8,482 nucleotides of DNA from positions 1-8,482 of the forward strand of contig DASYSA010000705.1 in the NCBI GenBank assembly GCA_036003885.1, in the 5' to 3' direction. Below the pieces are notes generated by a model. It saw only the letters and a list, made by a program, of their open reading frames with translations. It was not told the DNA's origin and ran no database searches. The DNA is from DASYSA01 sp036003885 (GTDB lineage: Bacteria > Acidobacteriota > Blastocatellia > UBA7656). Both the position numbers and the translations under genes were made by a program. The stretch's first letter is position 1, and every line of letters begins with the position of its first letter. Shown here in pieces: positions 1 through 5,663 of the stretch.

Positions 1-1748
1 TTCAGCCAGATCAAATTCGGCGTGACACTCTTGCTGGGGTTTTCACGCGGAGCGGGTCCGCGAACTCTAAAGGAGTTGTTCCCGCCGTTGGTCCACTCGC
101 CCGCAGTGAGATTGACGAGCATGCCTCCATACTTGTCGATGTCTTTGAAGCCCGACTGCTTCATCGGCTCGAGTCCGGCAGGATGAGTGTTCTGCTGTCC
201 CGCGTCCACGCCCGGGCGGCCGGCATATCCGGCGCGCAGGTCCAGGATCAGATTGGGTCGAAAGATGTGCGTCCATGCCCCGCCGTAGTTCCGGCCCTGA
301 GAGCCGCCTCCCGTGGATCCGACGTTGCCAATTGGATTGAGCACCGAAACCCGGTGTTCGGTGTAGCGGAAGAAGATATTGTCTCTATCACCAAAACGGT
401 GATCGATCCTCCACTGAAAGCTGTTCGAATTGTTGACCGTGGGCCGGCTCTGGATGAAGTTCTGGGGGATCCCGGCAACAGCGAGGTTGGACGTAGCAGC
501 ATACGCCTGAAAGAACTGCTGCATCGGCCCAAAGATCAGAGCAGGCGGTAGTTTATTGCAGGGCGAGCCCGTTGCCTGACTCTGCCGCTTCTGCGAATCA
601 ACTGGCAATGGATTGCCTGACGCGTCGCATCGGAACGGGTCGCGAACGATACTGGTGCCGACCCGTCGAGTTGAGTAGGGATTGTACAGTGTTCCTGCTG
701 CCCGCGTGACGAACTTGTAGTTGGAGAAGTCTCCGTTGATCTCTGCGGCGGTCGGAACGTAGGACAAGCCCTGTCCCGGCTGGCTGAAGCGCCAGCCGTC
801 GTATCCCCCGGAGAAGAACGTCCGGTTCTTGAAGATCGGGCCGCTGAGGATCGCACCAAACTGGTTCTGCCGGAAAGCGGCCGGCCCCTTTCGCGTTACG
901 TCTTTGAAGGTATCGCGAGCGTCGAAGAAGTCATTGCGCAGATACTCGAAAGCCGAGCCGTGCAGGCTGTTGCCTCCGGACTTCGAGACCATGTTCACAA
1001 CGCCGCCCGTCGCGCCGCCAAATTCGGCCTTCGCATCATGCCCAACCACCTTGAACTCCTGGACCAGATCGATGTTCGGGATCACGATGTACGTCGGACC
1101 GCGGATGTTCGTGTTGATGATGCCGTCGTAGAAGTACAGTTTCGAACGGTTTTCCTGGCCGTGAAACGAAGCATCGGAAAAGCCCGACCCTGGAAGCCCT
1201 ACGTTACCTTCGCAGCACCCGACGCTTCTGTTCTGAGCAGTGGAGACCGGAGTCACACCAGGCGTGAGGGTCAGGAGCTGTGTGAAGTTCCTTCCATTCA
1301 ACGGCAGGTCTTGTACCGCCTTTTCTGGAATGACGGTGCCGAGTTCGGACGACGAAGGCTGAATCATCTCGCCGCTTCCGCCTGCGGCCACCTCCACCAT
1401 CTGAGAGACTTCGCCCACCGTGAGGGTCACGGCCTGCCTGACCGTTTGACTGACCCCCACTTCGAACGGCGGAGTCACCGCCGTCTTAAACCCTTGTGCC
1501 TCGACCTTGAGGACATAGCGCCCGGGTACTACATTCACAAAGGTGAAGTATCCATCTTTATTGGCCGATGCCAGACTTTCGATTCTGGTGGCCTGGTTGA
1601 TGAGCTTTATCGTCGTGCCGTCGACGAAAGCGCCGGTCGGGTCTGTGACGGTTCCGTTCACCTCGCCCGTGGAGGTCTGACCCAGGATCGACGCACCCGA
1701 TGCCATCAGCGTCACAAGCAGCAATGTTATCGTTCTTAGCAACCGCAT
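1..1748 (-). CDS. Oar-like TonB-dependent receptor, N-terminal 582 residues (3' end outside window)
   Basis: This is an outer-membrane, TonB-energised transporter, open without a stop from the ATG at 1746-1748 to the window edge. Visible in order: a Sec signal peptide at about residues 1-23 (MRLLRTITLLLVTLMASG, then ILG-QTS); a carboxypeptidase-regulatory/CNA-B-like beta-sandwich at about 28-110 (GEVNGTVTDPTGAFV, then NKDGYFTFVNVVPGRYVLKV); a plug domain at about 135-270 with LPLNGRN at 148-154, and later GGATGGVVNMVSKSGGN; then the first barrel strands (FEYLRNDFFD, GPIFKNRTFFSGGYDGWRF). Family members are about 1000-1200 residues, so roughly half is present. An AAGGAGG Shine-Dalgarno at 1756-1762 lies 7 nt before the ATG and fixes the start. 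The substrate cannot be read from sequence. The adjacent fucose and glycosidase genes suggest a glycan product (inference). No SusD-like gene is seen. This architecture is typical of Acidobacteriota. Confidence 0.93.
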   Translation of the reverse strand, partial: MRLLRTITLLLVTLMASGASILGQTSTGEVNGTVTDPTGAFVDGTTIKLINQATRIESLASANKDGYFTFVNVVPGRYVLKVEAQGFKTAVTPPFEVGVSQTVRQAVTLTVGEVSQMVEVAAGGSGEMIQPSSSELGTVIPEKAVQDLPLNGRNFTQLLTLTPGVTPVSTAQNRSVGCCEGNVGLPGSGFSDASFHGQENRSKLYFYDGIINTNIRGPTYIVIPNIDLVQEFKVVGHDAKAEFGGATGGVVNMVSKSGGNSLHGSAFEYLRNDFFDARDTFKDVTRKGPAAFRQNQFGAILSGPIFKNRTFFSGGYDGWRFSQPGQGLSYVPTAAEINGDFSNYKFVTRAAGTLYNPYSTRRVGTSIVRDPFRCDASGNPLPVDSQKRQSQATGSPCNKLPPALIFGPMQQFFQAYAATSNLAVAGIPQNFIQSRPTVNNSNSFQWRIDHRFGDRDNIFFRYTEHRVSVLNPIGNVGSTGGGSQGRNYGGAWTHIFRPNLILDLRAGYAGRPGVDAGQQNTHPAGLEPMKQSGFKDIDKYGGMLVNLTAGEWTNGGNNSFRVRGPAPRENPSKSVTPNLIWL

Positions 1749-1755
1749 GACCGTG

Positions 1756-1762
1756 CCTCCTT
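1756..1762 (-). promoter_or_regulatory. Ribosome binding site of the TonB-dependent receptor
   Basis: The minus strand reads AAGGAGG, a complete anti-Shine-Dalgarno match, 7 nt upstream of the ATG at 1748. It supports this start over any internal Met. Confidence 0.85.
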
Positions 1763-1794
1763 ACTCCTTAGCTGTCTGTTCGGTTCATCCGATG

Positions 1795-1808
1795 ATGTGA
1801 GGTCACAT
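1795..1808. promoter_or_regulatory. 14-bp palindrome ATGTGA-GG-TCACAT, possible operator
   Basis: Two perfect 6-bp half-sites are separated by only 2 bp. A 2-nt loop is too tight for a good RNA hairpin, so a protein-binding DNA site is the likelier reading. The half-sites resemble CRP/FNR-type TGTGA/TCACA, but the spacer is 2 bp rather than 6, so this is not a normal CRP site. It falls within the predicted 5' untranslated region of the receptor gene, where a bound protein could act as a roadblock. The regulator is unknown and chance occurrence is possible. Confidence 0.3.
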
Positions 1809-1893
1809 TCGCCTTCAAGTGAAGAGTCAGACAGGGACACTGAGTGCTTTCAAATCCCCTGCCAGGTTGCTGAGCATTCACGAAGGCGCCCGA

Positions 1894-1922
1894 ATTATAT
1901 TTGATCCTGTTAACGATAACAA
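1894..1922 (-). promoter_or_regulatory. Sigma-70-type promoter for the TonB-dependent receptor
   Basis: On the minus strand the -10 box is a perfect TATAAT (plus-strand 1894-1899) and the -35 box is TTGTTA (1917-1922, 4 of 6 to TTGACA), with a 17-bp spacer. The transcription start would fall near 1887, giving a leader of about 140 nt before the ATG at 1748. The -35 box and the upstream half of the spacer overlap the operator-like palindrome at 1908-1921, an arrangement expected for repression. Confidence 0.6.
1908..1921. promoter_or_regulatory. LacI-family-type operator candidate, site 1 (TGTTAACGATAACA)
   Basis: This 14-bp site has half-sites TGTTA/TAACA around a central CG and is palindromic at 12 of 14 positions. 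A central CG flanked by inverted half-sites is the usual layout of LacI/GalR-family operators; the E. coli GntR consensus, of the ATGTTACCGGTAACAT type, is similar. It covers the -35 box and part of the spacer of the receptor promoter, so binding would block transcription. No LacI-family gene is in the window, so the regulator is not identified. Confidence 0.55.
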
Positions 1923-1928
1923 CCGAAT

Positions 1929-1942
1929 TTTTACCGCTAACA
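1929..1942. promoter_or_regulatory. LacI-family-type operator candidate, site 2 (TTTTACCGCTAACA)
   Basis: The core TTACCGCTAACA at 1931-1942 matches site 1 (TTAACGATAACA at 1910-1921) at 10 of 12 positions. The two differing bases sit symmetrically about the central CG. The offset between the copies is exactly 21 bp, about two helical turns, so two repressor dimers could bind the same DNA face. It lies just upstream of the receptor -35 box. Confidence 0.5.
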
Positions 1943-1948
1943 TAAGAC

Positions 1949-2090
1949 AGGATCCAGGATTTGGGATCCAGGATTTAGGATTCTGCGATTCAGGATTTTA
2001 GGATCTAGAAAGTACGAGGTGCGAGGTCTGATTTAGGACGTGCGCGTCCAATCCTAAACCCTAGATCCTAAATCCTAGATCCTGGATCCT
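1949..2090. repeat. Inverted pair of heptamer (GGATYYA) tandem arrays, 142 bp
   Basis: The left arm (1950-2007) is about eight tandem units on the plus strand: GGATCCA, GGATTTG, GGATCCA, GGATTTA, GGATTCT, GCGATTCA, GGATTTTA, GGATCTA. The right arm (2048-2089) has six 7-bp units on the minus strand: GGATCCA, GGATCTA, GGATTTA, GGATCTA, GGGTTTA, GGATTGG. The outer 34 positions of the arms match at 28 sites as an inverted repeat, and three of the six mismatches become G-U wobbles in RNA, so a long stem-loop is possible. The apex contains a GGACG/CGTCC hairpin at 2036-2049. It is non-coding and lies between two divergent promoters. It resembles the short tandemly repeated heptanucleotide (STRR) class known from cyanobacteria, but kinship is not shown. 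Possible roles are transcriptional insulation, nucleoid-protein binding or a REP-like element. Confidence 0.8.
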
Positions 2091-2104
2091 GCGTCGTTGA
2101 CGCA
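2090..2104. promoter_or_regulatory. Perfect inverted repeat TGCGTC-GTT-GACGCA overlapping the fucD -35 box
   Basis: Two perfect 6-bp arms flank GTT. The right arm includes most of the TTGACG -35 hexamer at 2097-2102, so a protein bound here would compete with RNA polymerase. It differs from the TTAnCGnTAA sites near the receptor promoter, which suggests a different regulator for fucD if it is functional. Confidence 0.4.
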
Positions 2105-2125
2105 ACCATGGCCAGTCAGTAGAAT
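2097..2125 (+). promoter_or_regulatory. Sigma-70-type promoter for fucD
   Basis: A -35 box TTGACG (2097-2102, 5 of 6) and a -10 box TAGAAT (2120-2125, 5 of 6) are separated by 17 bp. Transcription would begin near 2132, leaving a leader of about 60 nt before the TTG start at 2194. No riboswitch-like structure is evident in that leader. Confidence 0.6.
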
Positions 2126-2183
2126 ACGTCGTCGTTGCTATAACGGACGAGGCCGATACCTCAGGGCGCAATGAACAATTCAC

Positions 2184-2206
2184 GGAGAAACGATTGCCGG
2201 AAGGGG
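2184..2206 (+). promoter_or_regulatory. Two candidate ribosome binding sites that decide the fucD start
   Basis: GGAG at 2184-2187 lies 6 nt before the TTG at 2194. GGAAGGGG at 2199-2206 lies 5 nt before a second in-frame TTG at 2212. The second start would give a protein beginning MPITITDLVTSDIRFPTS, close to the usual N-terminus of the family; the first adds six residues. There is no in-frame ATG in this stretch. The ATG at 2171 is in another frame and closes after 22 codons. Confidence 0.5.
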
Positions 2207-3531
2207 ATAGCTTGCCGATCACTATTACAGACCTGGTGACCAGCGATATCAGGTTTCCCACCTCGCGGTCACTCGATGGCTCTGACGCAATGAATCCCAA
2301 TCCGGACTATTCGGCTGCCTACCTCGTCCTTCGCACCGATAGTCCGAACGCGTTCGAAGGGCACGCACTCACTTTTACGATCGGCCGGGGGAATGATCTC
2401 TGCGCAGCGGCAATCGAAACACTCAGGCCACTCGTCGTCGGTAAAACACTCGAGTCCATTACTGCCGACTTCGGCGCCTTCTGGAGCACAATAACCGGAG
2501 ACAGCCAGCTTCGCTGGTTGGGACCTGAGAAGGGCATCATCCACCTCGCAACCGGCGCAGTCGTCAATGCGGTGTGGGACCTCTACGCCAAAACAGAGGG
2601 CAAGCCGCTCTGGAAGCTGCTGGTCGATATGACCCCGGAACAGTTGGTCGCCTGCATTCCGTTTCGATACATCACCGATGCTCTTACTCCGGATGAAGCG
2701 CTGGAAATCCTTCGCAGGAACCAGCCATTGAGAGCGGAACGCGAGGCGGAGATGTTGTCCCTGGGGTTTCCCGCCTACACCACTTCTGCCGGGTGGCTCG
2801 GATATTCAGACGAGAAGCTGCGCCGGCTCCTGCGTGAGGCGGTCGCCAGCGGGTGGTCGTACTTCAAGATGAAGGTGGGCAGGGACCTCGAAGAGGATAT
2901 CCGCCGGGCCGCCATCATTCGCGAGGAGATAGGCAGCACGCGGAAACTCATGATGGATGCAAATCAGGTCTGGGATGTGAGTCAGGCCGTCTCTTGGATG
3001 AAAGAGCTCGCCCGGTTTGATCCTTACTGGATCGAAGAGCCGACCAGTCCCGACGACGTGTTGGGACATGCCACTATTGCAAGAGCGATCTCCCCGATAG
3101 CCGTAGCAACAGGAGAACATTGTCATAACCGCGTAATGTTCAAGCAGTTCTTTCAGGCTGATGCCATCAAGTTCTGTCAGATCGATAGCTGCAGACTGGG
3201 AGGCGTTAACGAGGTCCTGGCCGTGCTCTTGTTGGCAGCCAAGTTCAACATACCCGTCTGCCCGCATGCAGGAGGCGTCGGACTCTGCGAATATGTGCAG
3301 CACCTGTCAATTTTCGACTACATCTCGGTTGCCGAGTCGCTCGAGGGGCGCATGCTCGAATACGTCGATCACCTGCACGAGCACTTCGTGCATCCGGTAG
3401 TGCTGCGTGGCGGCCGCTATATGGTCCCGCAAGCGCCGGGCTACAGCATCACTATGAAGCCTGAGTCGCTCGAGACCTACAGCTTCCCTGACGGAGCGGC
3501 CTGGAAGTCGAATAACCCGACGGCACGATAG
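2194..3531 (+). CDS. fucD: L-fuconate dehydratase (enolase superfamily, mandelate racemase subgroup)
   Basis: This cytoplasmic enzyme dehydrates L-fuconate to 2-keto-3-deoxy-L-fuconate, the third step of the non-phosphorylated oxidative L-fucose pathway. The 445-residue length is normal and no signal peptide is present. The sequence closely follows human ENOSF1 and Xanthomonas FucD throughout (GPEKGIIHLATGAVVNAVWDL, PAYTTSAGWLGYSDEKL, QIDSCRLGGVNE, CPHAGGVGLCEYVQHL). Catalytic residues are in register: the KMK motif at 225-227 with general base K227, magnesium ligands D255, E281 and E308, and the H358/D331 dyad. Their spacings match those I recall for Xanthomonas FucD (K220, D248, E274, E301, D324, H351). 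The start is a TTG at 2194 or possibly 2212. It has its own promoter at 2097-2125 and converges on the glycosidase operon, whose GH95 member would release fucose. The other pathway genes (dehydrogenase, lactonase, aldolase) are not in view. Confidence 0.95.
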   Translation: MPEGDSLPITITDLVTSDIRFPTSRSLDGSDAMNPNPDYSAAYLVLRTDSPNAFEGHALTFTIGRGNDLCAAAIETLRPLVVGKTLESITADFGAFWSTITGDSQLRWLGPEKGIIHLATGAVVNAVWDLYAKTEGKPLWKLLVDMTPEQLVACIPFRYITDALTPDEALEILRRNQPLRAEREAEMLSLGFPAYTTSAGWLGYSDEKLRRLLREAVASGWSYFKMKVGRDLEEDIRRAAIIREEIGSTRKLMMDANQVWDVSQAVSWMKELARFDPYWIEEPTSPDDVLGHATIARAISPIAVATGEHCHNRVMFKQFFQADAIKFCQIDSCRLGGVNEVLAVLLLAAKFNIPVCPHAGGVGLCEYVQHLSIFDYISVAESLEGRMLEYVDHLHEHFVHPVVLRGGRYMVPQAPGYSITMKPESLETYSFPDGAAWKSNNPTAR

Positions 3532-3598
3532 GCATCCTTCGCAAGCCGGTTAACTAATCTGAAGCCGTGAGCCAATACTCAGTCAACGTGATTGTTAC

Positions 3599-3661
3599 AG
3601 ACCAGGAATGGTCTCTCTGAATCCCACCCACGGTGTGTGGAAACAGCCAACTGGAAGTTGG
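3599..3661. other. Two short perfect hairpins in the convergent gap between fucD and GH97
   Basis: AGACCA-GGAA-TGGTCT at 3599-3614 and CCAACT-GGA-AGTTGG at 3647-3661 are perfect 6-bp stems with 4- and 3-nt loops. They could help end transcription of the converging genes. Neither is followed on either strand by a T-run, so this is not a canonical intrinsic terminator. Nothing else recognisable lies in 3532-3669. Confidence 0.3.
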
Positions 3662-3669
3662 ATTCGGCT

Positions 3670-5643
3670 TCAGGGGCCTGCGTTTGCGCCCTTGGAAAAC
3701 CTGGCTATGAAACCGCCACCGACCCGTAGATCCATCTTGATTGAGTCTCTCTGGTTCAGTGTAGTCTTTTCAATCCGAACCGCAGCCGCATTGTCGAGCT
3801 CATCCCGTACAACCATCGCTTCATACTTGCCACCGCCAAGGAATGAAAGAGGGATCGATTCCTTTCGGGAGTTTGGGCCGTTCATTATTGCCAGGAACCA
3901 CGTCTCGCCATGGCGCCGGGCAAAGACCGCAAGCTCGCCTATCTCGCACATCGGCAGCGCAATTGTTTCATCCCAGGTACTGGGCAGGCTCTTGATCATC
4001 TCGACCGCAGGGTTCTCCAGAATGTTCTTCGGGTGCGCCCCAAAGATGAGCACCGGAGAGGTAAGGATGGCGACGCTGGCAATCTGATGTGCCCACGACG
4101 TTTCCCGGCGGCGCTCGCCGAAATGCATTCCTGTGTAATCGGCGTGGCCCGCAAGCATTCGAGTAAAAGGAAGGGTCGTGTTATGTCTGGACCACGATTC
4201 CCCCTTCTTATGTTCGAGACCGTAAATCCCTTCGCGAGTCATTTCGTTGGGCCAGGTGCGCGCCTCCCCAGCCGGCTTGTTTGCGCCATGAAAGTCAACC
4301 ATCACCTTCGATTCCGCCGCCTCTTTGAGCAGGATCTGATACAGATCGATAATCTCTTTTGCCTCGTGGTCGAAAAAGTCGATCTTTGCCCCCACGACGC
4401 CAACGTCATTACACTGCTTGAAAAACTTCCGGCGACCCTCCGGAGTTCTCAGATCACGGCTATGCTTCCAGAACCAGATGCCGACTCTTTGTTGCCTGGA
4501 ATAATCTACGAGCTCCCGCATCTGGTCTTCACTCCACCTTTGCCAGAATCCTTCGACAACGTTGTACTCAAATCCCAGTTGCCCGGCCAGTCTCGAAAAG
4601 TTCTTCATCTCTTCAAGTGTATTCTCGCCGCCGTCCAGGTACTTCCACACCGCCCGGCCCGGCTTGAGCCAGTCAGTATTGACTCCCTGTGGAAAGAGTC
4701 TCTTATCGGGCGGCGGGGAAAGGTTAGCGATGATGTCGCTGTTGACCAGCGCGTTCAGGTCCGGGCCGACCATCATTACTCTCCAGGGCGTCGTGATTGT
4801 TCCCGTGATTGCAGCGGGCCTTGCCAGTCGCGCCTGATCGGCTTCATACCTCAACCTGAAGGGATAGCTCACCGGCAGGGCGTGACCCAGACGCGTCTTG
4901 AAGCCACGCTTTCCATCGGCTTGCAATCCCATGCCGCTGTAAGCGATCAAGGCGGCTTCCGTAATCGCCGCGTACCCGACACCGTTCGGCAGCTTGATCG
5001 TCAGCGGTAACGCCGCCCATTCGCCGGCTTGCACCTCTGAGATCTTCTTTTCGGTGTGGACGCCTTCATAGTGCCCTTCGAAGTCGTGATACCACGCCGA
5101 ACTCTCGGCCGGAATCATGAAAACGCTCTCTTCGTCGGGAATCCTGACGCTGTTGCCCTCGCCTGGCACAACATAACGAAAGGCAATGCCATCATTGTAA
5201 GCGCGCACTTCTACGGTGTAGCTTGTACCGCTCTTCGAGTGTTTGACCGAAACCTTTGCCCCGTTGCAGTGATTGATCGCTTGAGAGTGAACGCCTCGCG
5301 AGGGGTATTGCTCCTTCACCTGGTATGACTCGACTCTGCCAACTTCACTGCCCAGGCAAAGGTCGATGCCGTCGATGATGATCCCCATCGGCGAGGTCTC
5401 GATCACCGGCTTGTTCTTAAACGACAGCTGGTAATTCAAACGGCCCTGCGCGCTCCAAAGCTGAAAAGTGATCTTGCCGTCCGGGCTGCTGACTCTGAGG
5501 TTGTCTGGCGCCAAAATCCCTGGCGATCCATAAGGCGCGCTGGAGAGACTGGGTTTCGCTGCCAGGATCGGGGCCGCCATAGCGGCAGATAAGAACGTTC
5601 GACGGGAATATTGTTTGTGCTGCGAGTCGCTCCTTTTGACCAT
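3670..5643 (-). CDS. Secreted glycoside hydrolase family 97 enzyme, retaining alpha-galactosidase type
   Basis: This 657-residue exported glycosidase probably removes terminal alpha-galactose. Visible in order: a Tat signal (SRRTFLSAA at 13-21, then AAPILAAKPSLSSA); the GH97 N-terminal beta-sandwich at about 45-285 (SSPDGKITFQLW, YNDGIAFRYVVPG, YEGVHTEKK); the catalytic TIM barrel at about 295-560 (VNTDWLKPGRAVWKYLDGG, GIWFWKHSRD, VGAKIDFFD, VMVDFHGANKP, GIYGLEH); and a C-terminal beta-sheet domain. D422 in KIDFFD fits the nucleophile and E477 in GLEH the acid/base. Their 55-residue spacing equals D415/E470 of Bacteroides BtGH97b as I recall it, the retaining branch rather than inverting SusB-type alpha-glucosidases. 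AAGGAG at 5650-5655, 6 nt before the ATG, fixes the start. It begins 20 bp after the upstream gene and is the last gene of the probable operon. Family assignment is firm; substrate is inferred. Confidence 0.92.
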   Translation of the reverse strand: MVKRSDSQHKQYSRRTFLSAAMAAPILAAKPSLSSAPYGSPGILAPDNLRVSSPDGKITFQLWSAQGRLNYQLSFKNKPVIETSPMGIIIDGIDLCLGSEVGRVESYQVKEQYPSRGVHSQAINHCNGAKVSVKHSKSGTSYTVEVRAYNDGIAFRYVVPGEGNSVRIPDEESVFMIPAESSAWYHDFEGHYEGVHTEKKISEVQAGEWAALPLTIKLPNGVGYAAITEAALIAYSGMGLQADGKRGFKTRLGHALPVSYPFRLRYEADQARLARPAAITGTITTPWRVMMVGPDLNALVNSDIIANLSPPPDKRLFPQGVNTDWLKPGRAVWKYLDGGENTLEEMKNFSRLAGQLGFEYNVVEGFWQRWSEDQMRELVDYSRQQRVGIWFWKHSRDLRTPEGRRKFFKQCNDVGVVGAKIDFFDHEAKEIIDLYQILLKEAAESKVMVDFHGANKPAGEARTWPNEMTREGIYGLEHKKGESWSRHNTTLPFTRMLAGHADYTGMHFGERRRETSWAHQIASVAILTSPVLIFGAHPKNILENPAVEMIKSLPSTWDETIALPMCEIGELAVFARRHGETWFLAIMNGPNSRKESIPLSFLGGGKYEAMVVRDELDNAAAVRIEKTTLNQRDSIKMDLRVGGGFIARFSKGANAGP

Positions 5644-5663
5644 TCTATTCTCCTTCTATCTGC

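Noticed and set aside
960..1739. 259-codon open frame on the plus strand opposite the TonB receptor
   Set aside because: The minus strand here encodes an unmistakable signal peptide, regulatory domain and plug. The plus-strand product is low-complexity Arg/His-rich with no domain.
1796..1807. CRP/FNR binding site
   Set aside because: The half-sites match TGTGA/TCACA but the spacer is 2 bp instead of 6, so standard CRP dimer geometry is not met.
2051..2068. Telomere-like CCTAAACCCTA resembling the plant CCCTAAA repeat
   Set aside because: It is a variant unit of the surrounding GGATYYA heptamers rather than a run of CCCTAAA. The flanking genes are plainly bacterial.
1819..2300. Small open frames across the divergent gap (60 codons plus strand, 79 codons minus strand)
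   Set aside because: Their QDLGF-type peptides are simply translations of the heptamer repeats, and no convincing start context was seen.
3599..3661. Rho-independent bidirectional terminator
   Set aside because: The stems are only 6 bp and no T-tract follows on either strand, so the hairpins are kept only as weak structures.
3910..5010. 366-codon open frame on the plus strand antisense to GH97
   Set aside because: It lies entirely within the well-supported GH97 coding region and shows no family features, so it is a codon-bias shadow.
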